Shown piece after piece: positions 26,055-33,753 of a stretch of DNA of 64,000 bases. The translations under genes were made by a program, and so were the position numbers. Source of the DNA: Cellulomonas cellasea. Lineage in GTDB: Bacteria > Actinomycetota > Actinomycetes > Actinomycetales > Cellulomonadaceae. Within the stretch, counting starts at the first letter, position 1, and the number at the start of each line of letters is the position of its first letter. Where the stretch lies: the NCBI RefSeq assembly GCF_006538745.1, contig NZ_BJLR01000016.1, positions 186,001 through 250,000 of the forward strand, in the 5' to 3' direction. The notes beneath the pieces were generated by a model, which was not told the DNA's origin, searched no databases, and saw nothing but the letters and a program-made list of their open reading frames with translations.

Positions 26055-26942
26055 TCAGGACTTCCGCTGGTCCATCTTCAGACCCTCGAACGAGTGCTCG
26101 GTCCGGTACGGCGGGAGCCCGGCCTCGGTGTCCGCGACGATCTCGTGGCTCAGGTGCGGGCGCAGCGCCGGGTCGACGCGCTCCCAGGCCTCCGCGGAGA
26201 GGCGGATGCGCGGCGGGTGCGGGTCGGCGGGGTCCTTGAGGCGGTCGACGATCGCGCGGTCCTCGGGCGAGACGATGCCGAGGATCATGACCTGGCGCAT
26301 GCGCGAGCCGTTCCCCATCGCGGAGCCCCGGTGCAGCATGAGGCCGGACCGCACCGAGAAGTTGCCGCCCTTGGCGAAGAACGCCTGGAGCCGTGCGTCG
26401 TAGTCGGGCGTGCGCTCGTCGGGCGGGAACATCGCGCCCTCGAAGTCCTCGCCGACCTCGAGGTGGGTGCCGAGGACCCCCTGGAACGGGCCGTCGACCA
26501 CGTCGACCGCCGAGGCGTTGACCGCGATCGACGTGAGGCGGTGCTCGTCGCGCGTCGCCGCCGGCATCGGGAAGTCGCGGTGCCACGGCTGGTTCTCGGC
26601 GCCGGGCAGCGGCACGTCGCAGCCGAGCTCCACGACCTGCCAGTCGGGCCCGAACATGTGCTCGGCGAGCGACGTGACGACGGGGTGGCTCGCGAGGTCC
26701 CAGAACCCGCGGACCCGCTCGGCGTACGGCTCGAAGTAGAACCGGTTCCAGCCGCGCGGCGCGACGCCCCCCGGGGTGCGCAGGGCCTCCATGAACTCAC
26801 GCGCGAGGTCGACGTCGAGGTCGCGCGCCCACTCGGGCGGGAACGCGCCGCGGACGACCGCGATGCCCTGCTCGTACACCTCGCGGCTGAGGTCCTCGGC
26901 GCGGTGCTCCGTCGCGCCGTGCTGTGCTGCTGTCGTCGTCAT
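26055..26942 (-). CDS. Phytanoyl-CoA dioxygenase (PhyH) family protein
   Basis: 295-residue Fe(II)/2-oxoglutarate-dependent oxygenase. The iron site is H121-x-D123 (PWHRDFPMP) and distal H204 (LMLHRGSAMG), with an arginine at 214 or 216 placed to bind 2-oxoglutarate. These are the PhyH hallmarks. Start ATG 26942; an in-frame open stretch upstream is only GC-driven. It hydroxylates a small molecule that cannot be named. Neighbours (YdeI, GGDEF protein) do not form a pathway. Confidence 0.88.
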   Translation of the reverse strand: MTTTAAQHGATEHRAEDLSREVYEQGIAVVRGAFPPEWARDLDVDLAREFMEALRTPGGVAPRGWNRFYFEPYAERVRGFWDLASHPVVTSLAEHMFGPDWQVVELGCDVPLPGAENQPWHRDFPMPAATRDEHRLTSIAVNASAVDVVDGPFQGVLGTHLEVGEDFEGAMFPPDERTPDYDARLQAFFAKGGNFSVRSGLMLHRGSAMGNGSRMRQVMILGIVSPEDRAIVDRLKDPADPHPPRIRLSAEAWERVDPALRPHLSHEIVADTEAGLPPYRTEHSFEGLKMDQRKS

Positions 26943-27022
26943 GCCCCGACCCCCCGGTCGACAACGCCTGCGCGCCGGTGCGCGGGCCCGGGGACCAGCG
27001 TAGGCACGTGTGCGCGGGCGCG

Positions 27023-28663
27023 TCAGTCGGAGGGGTCGGTCGCGACGCGGTCGCGGCCCGCGTGCTTCGCGGCGTACAGCAGCGTGTCGGCGCGCGCGAG
27101 CAGCGTGCGCTGCGTGTCCCCGTCGTGGCTCACGGCCAGCCCGATGCTCACCGTGACCGGCACGTCGTGGGTCAGCGCGGACCAGTCGTGGTCCGCGACG
27201 GCCCGGCGCAGGCCCTCGAGGTACGTCACGACGGCCTCGCCCGTCGCGGACTGCACGACGAGCAGGAACTCCTCGCCGCCGAGGCGTGCGGCGAACGCCG
27301 AGCCGGGCAGGGGGACGCCGTCCGCGACCTCGTCGAGCAGCGCCGCGACCTGCACGAGGACCTCGTCGCCGACCGCGTGCGAGAACGTGTCGTTGACCCG
27401 CTTGAAGTGGTCGAGGTCGATCAGCGCCACCGCGAGGTGCAGGCCCTGCGCGCGGCTGTCGACGAGCAGCCCGGGGAGCGTCTGGTCGACGTGGCGGCGG
27501 TTGAGCAGCTGCGTGAGCGGGTCGCGCAGGGACTCGTGCCGGAACCGGGCGGCGGCCTGCCGGGCCTCGGAGGTCTCGAACATCGCCTGCTGGAGCCGGG
27601 CCTGCGCCTCGCGCTCCTCGGAGACGAGCGCCTTCTCGAGCGCGTGGAACCGCTTGTACGCGTGGAACGCGCGCTCGTGGTCGCCGCGCGCCGCGTGGAT
27701 CTCGGCCTGCTCCTCCTCGACCTGCGCGATGCGGTAGCGCAGGCCGTGCGCGTCGCTCAGCGCGCGGCAGCGGTCGAGCGTCTCCTGCGCGCCGTCGTGG
27801 TCCCCGAGCAGGCGCAGCGCGGTCGCGAGCGTGAGCAGGAACTCGGCGTCGGCCGTGATCTCGCGCGTCCCGAGGTTGCCGTTCTCCTCGAGGGCCCGGC
27901 GCGCGCTCGCGACGGCCGCCGCGTGGTCGCCGCGCCCCATCTGCACGCGCGCGAGGGTGTCCCACACGTGCGACCCCAGCGGCATCCCGTGGCGCGCGCT
28001 GACGTCGAGGAGGCGGTCGATGGTCTCCTGCGCGAGCGCGAAGTCGCCGGCCGCGTACTCCCCGTACGCCCGGTTGTTCAGGCAGCGCAGCCGGCGCACG
28101 ACGTCGTCCGCCTCGACCGCGAGCTGCTCGGCCTGCGTGTAGCGCGCGCGGGCCTCCTCGATCGACCCGGACTCGTCGAGCGCGTCGGCGAGGCGCATCA
28201 CGTAGTGCGCGCGCATCGAGGGTGGCGCGTCGTCGTCGAGCGCGTCGAGCGCCTTCACCGAGTGCTCGAGGTAGGACGCGTGGTCCCCGATGTCGCGGAA
28301 CGCCCAGGACAGCCCGAGGTGGCTGCGCGCGAGCAGGCGCGCGCGGTCGTGGTCGGTCGCGTAGTCGTGCACCTGCCACATGATGCGCGTGGCCTCGGCG
28401 AGCCGGCCCTGGCGCTCGAAGACGTCGGCGCGGACGAGGCGCGCGCGCCACAGGAGCTCGACGTTCCCGAGGGCACGGGCGGCCTGCTCGAGCTCGACGG
28501 CGCGGGCGAGCATCGCGACGAGGTCGTTGCCGCGCTGGTCGTCGAGCACGTCGAGCGCGCGGGCGATCTCCGCGGCGTCGCGTGCGGTGGTGGGGGTCGC
28601 GGGCACGGTGACGAGGGCGCCGGTGTTGCCGGTCACCTCGTCCGCACCCTCGACGCACGTCAT
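27023..28663 (-). CDS. Diguanylate cyclase with TPR sensor region
   Basis: 546-residue cytosolic protein that should make cyclic di-GMP from two GTP. Residues about 30-340 are tetratricopeptide-like helical repeats (for example NVELLWRARLVRADVFERQGRLAEA and SMRAHYVMRLADALDESGSIEEA). A coiled segment (340-375) leads to the GGDEF domain (about 385-546). The active-site loop is GGEEF at 462-466, intact. The RxxD inhibitory site five residues before it is absent, so feedback inhibition is unlikely. Start ATG 28663. It diverges from sigK. No membrane helix is seen, so the signal is intracellular or a partner protein. Confidence 0.93.
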   Translation of the reverse strand: MTCVEGADEVTGNTGALVTVPATPTTARDAAEIARALDVLDDQRGNDLVAMLARAVELEQAARALGNVELLWRARLVRADVFERQGRLAEATRIMWQVHDYATDHDRARLLARSHLGLSWAFRDIGDHASYLEHSVKALDALDDDAPPSMRAHYVMRLADALDESGSIEEARARYTQAEQLAVEADDVVRRLRCLNNRAYGEYAAGDFALAQETIDRLLDVSARHGMPLGSHVWDTLARVQMGRGDHAAAVASARRALEENGNLGTREITADAEFLLTLATALRLLGDHDGAQETLDRCRALSDAHGLRYRIAQVEEEQAEIHAARGDHERAFHAYKRFHALEKALVSEEREAQARLQQAMFETSEARQAAARFRHESLRDPLTQLLNRRHVDQTLPGLLVDSRAQGLHLAVALIDLDHFKRVNDTFSHAVGDEVLVQVAALLDEVADGVPLPGSAFAARLGGEEFLLVVQSATGEAVVTYLEGLRRAVADHDWSALTHDVPVTVSIGLAVSHDGDTQRTLLARADTLLYAAKHAGRDRVATDPSD

Positions 28664-28811
28664 GCCACAGGATCGGCACGGACGGGGCCGAGGTGAACGT
28701 TCCGACACTCCTGGACGCTTGTCAGGTTCGTCACGTGCCGTGCCACGCGCCGGGGTGGGGCGTGCCGGGTCGCCCGTCCGGGGGACGTGGAGCACGTCAC
28801 CCGGCGCCCGG

Positions 28812-28838
28812 CCATCCGCAGGCGGCTCCGCTCCGAAC
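28812..28838 (+). promoter_or_regulatory. Candidate SigK-dependent promoter of sigK-rskA
   Basis: CCATCC (28812-28817), 15-base spacer, CCGAAC (28833-28838), 35 bases before the sigK start. It matches the mycobacterial SigK consensus as I remember it (CCATCC ... CCGAAT) and has the same spacing as two other sites in this window, implying autoregulation. Confidence 0.75.
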
Positions 28839-28873
28839 CCTGCTCGACCCCGCCCCGAGGAGGAGCAGCGACG

Positions 28874-29545
28874 ATGTCCCCGACCCGAGCACCCGCCGTG
28901 CGGCCGCGCCGCACAGCGCAGGCGTGGGGCACACTGTCGCTCGTGACCACGACCCCGGGCGGACCCGCGCTGCCGGCCCCCGAGCCGGTGGCCGACGAGC
29001 CGGAGACCACCGAGGAGCTGCTCCTGCGCGCCGCCGCGGGCGACGAGGCCGCGTTCGCGCAGGTGTACGACGCCCTCTCGGCGAGCGTGTTCGGGACCTG
29101 CCTCGCGGTGCTGCGCGACCGGGACCACGCCGCCGAGGTGCTCCAGGAGGTCATGGTCGAGGTGTGGCGGACCGCGACCCGGTTCGACCCCGCGCGCGGC
29201 ACGGCCCGCACGTGGGCGCTCACGCTCGCGCACCGCCGGGCCGTCGACCGCGTCCGCGCCGTGCAGGCGCAGCGCAACCGCGACCAGCGCGCGCTCGACG
29301 AGCAGGTCGAGCGGCCGTTCGACGTCGTCGCCGAGGAGGTTGAGGAGAACATGGACCGCGCCCGCGTGCGGCACTGCCTCGACGGGCTCACGCCGACGCA
29401 GCACGAGGCCGTCACGCTCGCGTACTACGGCGGGCGCACGTACCGCGAGGTGGCCGACGAGCTCGCCGCGCCGCTCGCGACCGTGAAGTCCCGCATCCGC
29501 GACGGGCTGCTCCGCCTGCGCGACTGCCTGGGGGTGGCCGCATGA
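28874..29545 (+). CDS. sigK: ECF RNA polymerase sigma factor SigK
   Basis: 223-residue ECF sigma factor. The sigma-2 region (about 50-115) includes VFGTCLAVLRDRDHAAEVLQ and the -10 recognition helix VEVWRTATRFDP. The sigma-4 region (about 170-218) includes LTPTQHEAVTLAYYGGRTYREVA and an HTH ending TVKSRIRDGL. It begins with ATG 28874 after GAGGAGGAG; its last codons overlap rskA (ATGA at 29542), the usual sigma/anti-sigma coupling. In Mycobacterium tuberculosis SigK drives mpt70, mpt83 and dipZ. A FAS1 lipoprotein and dipZ homologue lie just downstream here. Confidence 0.94.
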   Translation: MSPTRAPAVRPRRTAQAWGTLSLVTTTPGGPALPAPEPVADEPETTEELLLRAAAGDEAAFAQVYDALSASVFGTCLAVLRDRDHAAEVLQEVMVEVWRTATRFDPARGTARTWALTLAHRRAVDRVRAVQAQRNRDQRALDEQVERPFDVVAEEVEENMDRARVRHCLDGLTPTQHEAVTLAYYGGRTYREVADELAAPLATVKSRIRDGLLRLRDCLGVAA

Positions 29546-30477
29546 GCGCGACCGACGGCCCCGGCCAGGCCGGGACCTCCGACGTGCGGGACCTGCTCGG
29601 CGCCTACGCGCTCGACGCGGTCGACGACGTCGAGCGCCGCGCGGTCGAGCGGCTCGTCGAGCGCGACGCCGACGCGGCCCGCGAGCTCGCCGAGCTGACC
29701 GCGACCGCCGCGCTGCTGGGCTCGGCCGTCCGGGCGCCCGCTCCCGCGGACGTGCGGGCGAGCGTGCTCGACGCGATCCGCTCGACGCCGCAGGTCGGGG
29801 CGCGGGGGGTGCGCGACGACGCGCCGACGGCGGCCCGCCCGGCGACGGCCGGGACGACGCTGCCCGGTCCGGCCGTGCCCGGCTCGACGTTGCCCGGTCC
29901 GGCCGTGCCCGGCTCGACGGCGCCCGCGTCGTCCTCGTCCGACCCCGAGACCTCGTCCGACCCCGCCGGCTCGTCCGGCCCCGCCGACCGCGGGGTGACC
30001 GACCTCGCCGACCGACGCCGCCCGCGCCGCAGCACCGCGTGGCTCGCCGTCGCCGCGACCGCGCTCGGGGCGGCCGCCGTGCCGAGCGTGTTCGCGTGGC
30101 AGCAGAACCAGGAGGCCCGCCGCGCGAGCGAGCAGGCCCGCGTGCTCGCCGAGCTGCTCGCCGAGCCCGGCACCGAGGTCGTGCGCGCCGACGTCGAGGG
30201 CGGCGGCACCGCGGTCGGCGTGCTCGGCGCGGACCAGGCGCTGTTCACCGCGACGGGCCTCGACGACCCGGGCGCCGGCAAGGAGTACCAGCTCTGGATC
30301 ATCCGTGACGGGGTCCCGCTGCCGGACGTGGTCATGCCCGACGAGTCGGGCGCGCTGCGCGGGCTCGCCGAGGACTTCACGCCCGGGGACGCGCTGGCCG
30401 TGACGGTCGAGCCGGCCGGCGGCTCGCAGGAGCCGACGACCGACCCGGTCGTGGTGCTGGCCCCCGCCGAGGCCTGA
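29542..30477 (+). CDS. rskA: Anti-sigma-K factor RskA
   Basis: 311-residue single-pass membrane protein that holds SigK inactive. The cytosolic N-terminus is the anti-sigma domain (RDLLGAYALDAVDDVERRAVERLV). A disordered linker (about 95-160) contains two copies of TLPGPAVPGS and Ser/Asp-rich sequence. A transmembrane helix (about 169-188) precedes the extracytoplasmic RskA domain, with the signature EYQLWIIRDGVPLP and a beta-rich end. The linker is longer than in most homologues and its tandem repeat looks recently expanded. Release of SigK is expected through regulated proteolysis. Confidence 0.94.
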   Translation: MSATDGPGQAGTSDVRDLLGAYALDAVDDVERRAVERLVERDADAARELAELTATAALLGSAVRAPAPADVRASVLDAIRSTPQVGARGVRDDAPTAARPATAGTTLPGPAVPGSTLPGPAVPGSTAPASSSSDPETSSDPAGSSGPADRGVTDLADRRRPRRSTAWLAVAATALGAAAVPSVFAWQQNQEARRASEQARVLAELLAEPGTEVVRADVEGGGTAVGVLGADQALFTATGLDDPGAGKEYQLWIIRDGVPLPDVVMPDESGALRGLAEDFTPGDALAVTVEPAGGSQEPTTDPVVVLAPAEA

Positions 30478-30568
30478 CGAGGACCGGCGCGCCGGCTCGC
30501 GCAGTCCCCGCCGGCTCGCGCGGGCCCACGTCCGCTCACGCCGCCCAGCGCCGCTCACGCCACGCAGC

Positions 30569-30591
30569 GCCGCCCAGAGCAGCCGGGCGGC
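30569..30591. terminator. Hairpin between convergent rskA and GPP34 genes
   Basis: GCCGCCC/GGGCGGC stem with a nine-base loop, inside a stretch (30500-30600) of imperfect direct repeats of the form CGCTCACGCC.C.CAGCGCC. It could serve both genes. Confidence 0.55.
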
Positions 30592-30606
30592 GCCCAGCGC
30601 CGCGGC

Positions 30607-31293
30607 TCAGCTCCCGGCGGCGCTCGTCGCCGCGACCGTCGCGGCCATGACCCCCGCCATCACGGCGGCGTTCACGGCCTCGACGGCACCCTTGACGGCG
30701 GCGTCCGCGAACCCGCCCTGCGCCACCGCCTTCGCGCGCTGCCGCAGCTCGCGCTTGGGCACGCCGACGTCGCCGAGCACGCGCGGGACCTGGTCGACGG
30801 CCTGGAGCATCGAGACGAGCGCGGCCTCGCGGGGCGTGGGGGTGCGGCCGACGACGAGGACGTCGTGCAGCCCGCGGCGGAGGCCGTCCTCATACGCCGG
30901 GTCGACGGCGGGCCACGCCGACGTCGGGAAGATGCCGAGCACCTTGCCCTCCTGGAGCCGCAGCACGCCGCTCTCGACGAGCCGCGCCAGGAGCTCGGGG
31001 CGGAGCTTCTTCGCGAGCTCCGGCACGACCGCGGCCGGCTTCCGGGGGCCCTTCGCGGCGATGCGGCGCAGGCCCTCGTCCAGGACGCCGTCGCCGGTCG
31101 GCCGGGGGTCGCGCACCACGACGCGGCCCGGCTTCACCGGCTCGCCGGGCCCGCTCACGTCGACGCGTCCGGCGGTCGCGAGGTCGAGCAGCACCGCGCC
31201 CGCGAGCGCCAGGTCGAGCCGCGTGGTGTCGACGACCGGCTTGCCGGTGACGTCGTCGGTCAGGAGCAGGAGCACGTCTTCCGCGAGGATCAT
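30607..31293 (-). CDS. GPP34 (Golgi phosphoprotein 3-like) family protein
   Basis: 228-residue protein of the GOLPH3/GPP34 family. MILAEDVLLLLTDDVTGKP and LALAGAVLLDLATAGRVDV are the family's opening helices, and the middle has the expected EGKVLGIFPTSAWPAVDP turn. Eukaryotic relatives bind phosphatidylinositol-4-phosphate at membranes; actinobacterial roles are unknown. The C-terminus is Ala/Val-rich and could sit on the membrane. It lies between rskA and the FAS1 gene but is on its own: no SigK-type motif is seen upstream. Confidence 0.88.
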   Translation of the reverse strand: MILAEDVLLLLTDDVTGKPVVDTTRLDLALAGAVLLDLATAGRVDVSGPGEPVKPGRVVVRDPRPTGDGVLDEGLRRIAAKGPRKPAAVVPELAKKLRPELLARLVESGVLRLQEGKVLGIFPTSAWPAVDPAYEDGLRRGLHDVLVVGRTPTPREAALVSMLQAVDQVPRVLGDVGVPKRELRQRAKAVAQGGFADAAVKGAVEAVNAAVMAGVMAATVAATSAAGS

Positions 31294-31400
31294 GAGCCCA
31301 CGCTAGGACGCACCGGGGTGTCCGGACAGGGCCGTGCGGACGGTCGCGACCTGAGACGACGCCGTGGCGACCTGGGACGACGCCGGCCCGGGCGCACGAG

Positions 31401-31440
31401 GGCGAGGCCCCCGCTCCGTACCCTGAGCGGGGGCCTCGCC
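31401..31440 (-). terminator. Terminator of the FAS1 lipoprotein gene
   Basis: Perfect 16-base stem (GGCGAGGCCCCCGCTC and complement) with an eight-base loop, 39 bases beyond the FAS1 stop. It is among the strongest hairpins in the window. Confidence 0.9.
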
Positions 31441-31479
31441 TGTCCGTGGTGCCCGTCGCCGGGCGGGTGGTGCCGGGTG

Positions 31480-32154
31480 TCAGCTCGTGGGCATGAGCAC
31501 CGTGTCGATGAGGTAGACCGTGGCGTTCGCGGTCTGCACGCCGCCGCAGATGACGTTCGCGCCGTTGACCATGAGCGCGTCGCCCGAGCCGGTCACGTCG
31601 ACCATGCCGCCCTGGACGGTGCTCTGCTCACCGACGACCATCTCGGGCGAGAGCTGCCCGGGGACGACGTGGTAGGTGAGGATGCTCGAGAGCAGCGCGG
31701 TGTCGGTCTTGAGGGTCTCGATCGTCGCGGCGTCGATCTTCGCGAACGCGTCGTCGACCGGCGCGAAGACGGTGAACTCGTCGCCGTTGAGCGTGTCGAC
31801 GAGGTTGACCTCGGGGTTGAGCTGGCCGGACACCGCCGAGACGAGCGTGGTCAGGAGCGGGTTGTTCGACGCGGCGACCGCGACCGGGTCCTGCGACATG
31901 CCGACGACCGAGCCGGGGCCGTCGGGCACCGTCTCCGCGTAGCCCGCACAGCCGGGGCCGACGAGGTTCGCGGCCGGGTCCGCCATCATCTCGTCCTCGG
32001 TCTCCATGGGCTCGGGGCTCATGGTCTCCTCGGCCGTCGCCTCGGCGCCGGCCGTCTCGTCGGCCGCCGTGTCGGAGCTGCACGCGGACAGGCCGAGCGT
32101 GGCGACCGCCAGGAAACCGAGGGCGGCGAACTGGGTGCGCTTGGTGCTGATCAT
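31480..32154 (-). CDS. Fasciclin (FAS1)-domain lipoprotein, MPT70/MPT83-like
   Basis: 224-residue exported lipoprotein. Signal peptide with lipobox LSAC, lipidated cysteine C25. A Thr/Glu/Met-rich linker (26-60) is followed by one FAS1 domain (about 75-224) with [21 protein letters not shown] (H1 motif) and [10 protein letters not shown] (YH motif). FAS1 proteins mediate adhesion at the cell surface. ATG 32154 is preceded by a GAGAGGGAGAG ribosome site and, 82 bases further up, a SigK-type promoter. The mycobacterial homologues MPT70 and MPT83 are SigK targets, so the same control is likely here. Confidence 0.93.
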   Translation of the reverse strand: MISTKRTQFAALGFLAVATLGLSACSSDTAADETAGAEATAEETMSPEPMETEDEMMADPAANLVGPGCAGYAETVPDGPGSVVGMSQDPVAVAASNNPLLTTLVSAVSGQLNPEVNLVDTLNGDEFTVFAPVDDAFAKIDAATIETLKTDTALLSSILTYHVVPGQLSPEMVVGEQSTVQGGMVDVTGSGDALMVNGANVICGGVQTANATVYLIDTVLMPTS

Positions 32155-32235
32155 CGGACTCTCCCTCTCGAGGTCCGGTGCGGGTGCCCCCACCGGATGT
32201 TCGTACGTCCCGCCGGAGCGGGACCTTCGAGGGGG

Positions 32236-32262
32236 ATTCGGAGCGGGTGGCGGAGCGGATGG
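32236..32262 (-). promoter_or_regulatory. Candidate SigK-dependent promoter of the FAS1 lipoprotein gene
   Basis: Read on the minus strand: CCATCC (32262-32257), 15-base spacer, CCGAAT (32241-32236), an exact match to the SigK consensus I recall, with a spacer equal to those before sigK and dipZ. The -10 element is 82 bases from the start codon. Confidence 0.8.
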
Positions 32263-32284
32263 GTCGGATGTGCAGAAGTTTTTT

Positions 32285-33454
32285 CTACCGCTCAGCGCCG
32301 GCCGGGACACGGTGCGCGAGCAGCGGCAGGGCGCCGGTCTCCTGCGAGACCTCGACCGCGGCGCCGAGCACGCGCGCGACGGTCGACTTCGAGACGCCCA
32401 CGCGTGCGGCGATGCTGCGCTGGGACAGGCCGGACGCGGCGAGCTGGCGGATCGCCGCCTCGCGGATGGCCCCCTCGGCGGCCCGGACCACCGGGCGCTG
32501 CGCGGTGTGGGTGTCGGTGAACCCGGCGCCGACCGGCCCCACCGGGCTGCCGAACGCGCCGACGTGGCGGGTGTCCGTGATCTCGGCCCCGTCGTCGACG
32601 AGCGCGGTCTCCGGTGCCGGGGCGCGCCAGCCGGCCGGCGGCGCCGTCTCGACGGGCAGCGCGTGGGCGCCCGAGCCGGGGAACCGCCCGAGCCCGGTCG
32701 CGGTCGGCAGGAGGTCGACAGCGCCGACCGCCGCGAGCACGGTCGGCAGGTCGGCGCCGGGCGGGACGGCCCGCAGCGCCGCGACGTGCGCGCGGTCGAG
32801 CCGCCGGCGGGCCCACCGGATCCGCCGGCCCTGCGCGTGCCCGGACTCCTCGAGCCGGCGGACGACGAGCGCCGCCCGGGCCACCGCGAGCAGGCGCCGG
32901 TCGCGGCGGACCTCGACGAGCGTCCGGTCGGCGTGCTCCCGGCGCGCGGCCGTCAGGACCCGCTCCCACAGCCACGCCGCGACGAGCGGGGCGACGACGC
33001 GCACCCCGGCGGCCAGCAGTGTGCTCGGGTCGCTCTCCCACGACCGCACGCCGTCGACCTCGGGGCCGACGAACTCGTGCGTCCCCGCGAGCAGGCCGGA
33101 CACCGCGGAGACCGCCCACACCGCGGCGGCGTCGGCGCCACCGGGCCGGCCCGCGAGCGCCGACGCGCGCGCGAGGAGCGCGGAGCTGACGAGCGCGAGC
33201 TCGAGGAACCCGGCGAGGCCCACCGCGGCGACGAGCGTGAACCCGAGCACGTCCATCGCGACGCTCGCCATGCCCTGCGCGGCGAGGAGCGTCGGGACGA
33301 CCGCGGCGAGCGAGGCGACGACCGTCGCGTGCTGACGGGCGCGGCGGGCCGCCTGCTCGGCGGGGGAGAGAGGGGCGGCGGGTGCGCCGGCGGGGGCGGT
33401 GACCGCCGCGGGTGCGGGTGCGGGCGGGGCGTGGGTCGTGGCGGGCGTGCTCAT
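32285..33454 (-). CDS. Membrane protein with C-terminal helix-turn-helix (DUF2637-like)
   Basis: 389 residues. After a Pro/Ala-rich N-terminus (1-35) there are three to four hydrophobic helices (about 45-160) resembling the DUF2637/SpdB-like membrane region of actinobacterial plasmid and conjugative-element proteins. A basic cytosolic stretch (165-225) follows. Near the C-terminus is a convincing HTH ([20 protein letters not shown], then [11 protein letters not shown], about 332-362). A membrane-bound DNA-binding protein is implied. It sits between the FAS1 and dipZ genes, on the opposite strand to dipZ, and has no SigK-type site of its own. Family assignment is tentative. Confidence 0.65.
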   Translation of the reverse strand: MSTPATTHAPPAPAPAAVTAPAGAPAAPLSPAEQAARRARQHATVVASLAAVVPTLLAAQGMASVAMDVLGFTLVAAVGLAGFLELALVSSALLARASALAGRPGGADAAAVWAVSAVSGLLAGTHEFVGPEVDGVRSWESDPSTLLAAGVRVVAPLVAAWLWERVLTAARREHADRTLVEVRRDRRLLAVARAALVVRRLEESGHAQGRRIRWARRRLDRAHVAALRAVPPGADLPTVLAAVGAVDLLPTATGLGRFPGSGAHALPVETAPPAGWRAPAPETALVDDGAEITDTRHVGAFGSPVGPVGAGFTDTHTAQRPVVRAAEGAIREAAIRQLAASGLSQRSIAARVGVSKSTVARVLGAAVEVSQETGALPLLAHRVPAGAER

Positions 33455-33719
33455 CGGTCTCCCTCGACGGCGGCGGGCTCCGGCCGCGCGCCGGACGCCT
33501 CAGGTCACCCGTGCGTCGTGGTCCGTCGTCGTGCGCGCCGCCGCGACGTGGCACGGCGCGGTGGGCACGGGACGAGGGTACGGACGTGGGACGAATCCGT
33601 ACAGATCGGGCGGCGTGGCGTCGCGCGGTGTCCCGGTGGCGGCGGCGTCGCGAGCCCGCGGGTCCCGCGGCCGAGCGGGTGAGGTCGACGCGCGGGGCGG
33701 CGGTGACCGGCGGCCGGAC

Positions 33720-33746
33720 CCATCCGGACCGCCCGTCGCGCCGAAC
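33720..33746 (+). promoter_or_regulatory. Candidate SigK-dependent promoter of dipZ, leaderless
   Basis: CCATCC (33720-33725), 15-base spacer, CCGAAC (33741-33746). The -10 element ends seven bases before the dipZ ATG, so transcription should start at or within a base or two of the start codon. No ribosome site is present, consistent with a leaderless mRNA. Confidence 0.78.
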
Positions 33747-33753
33747 GGCGGTC

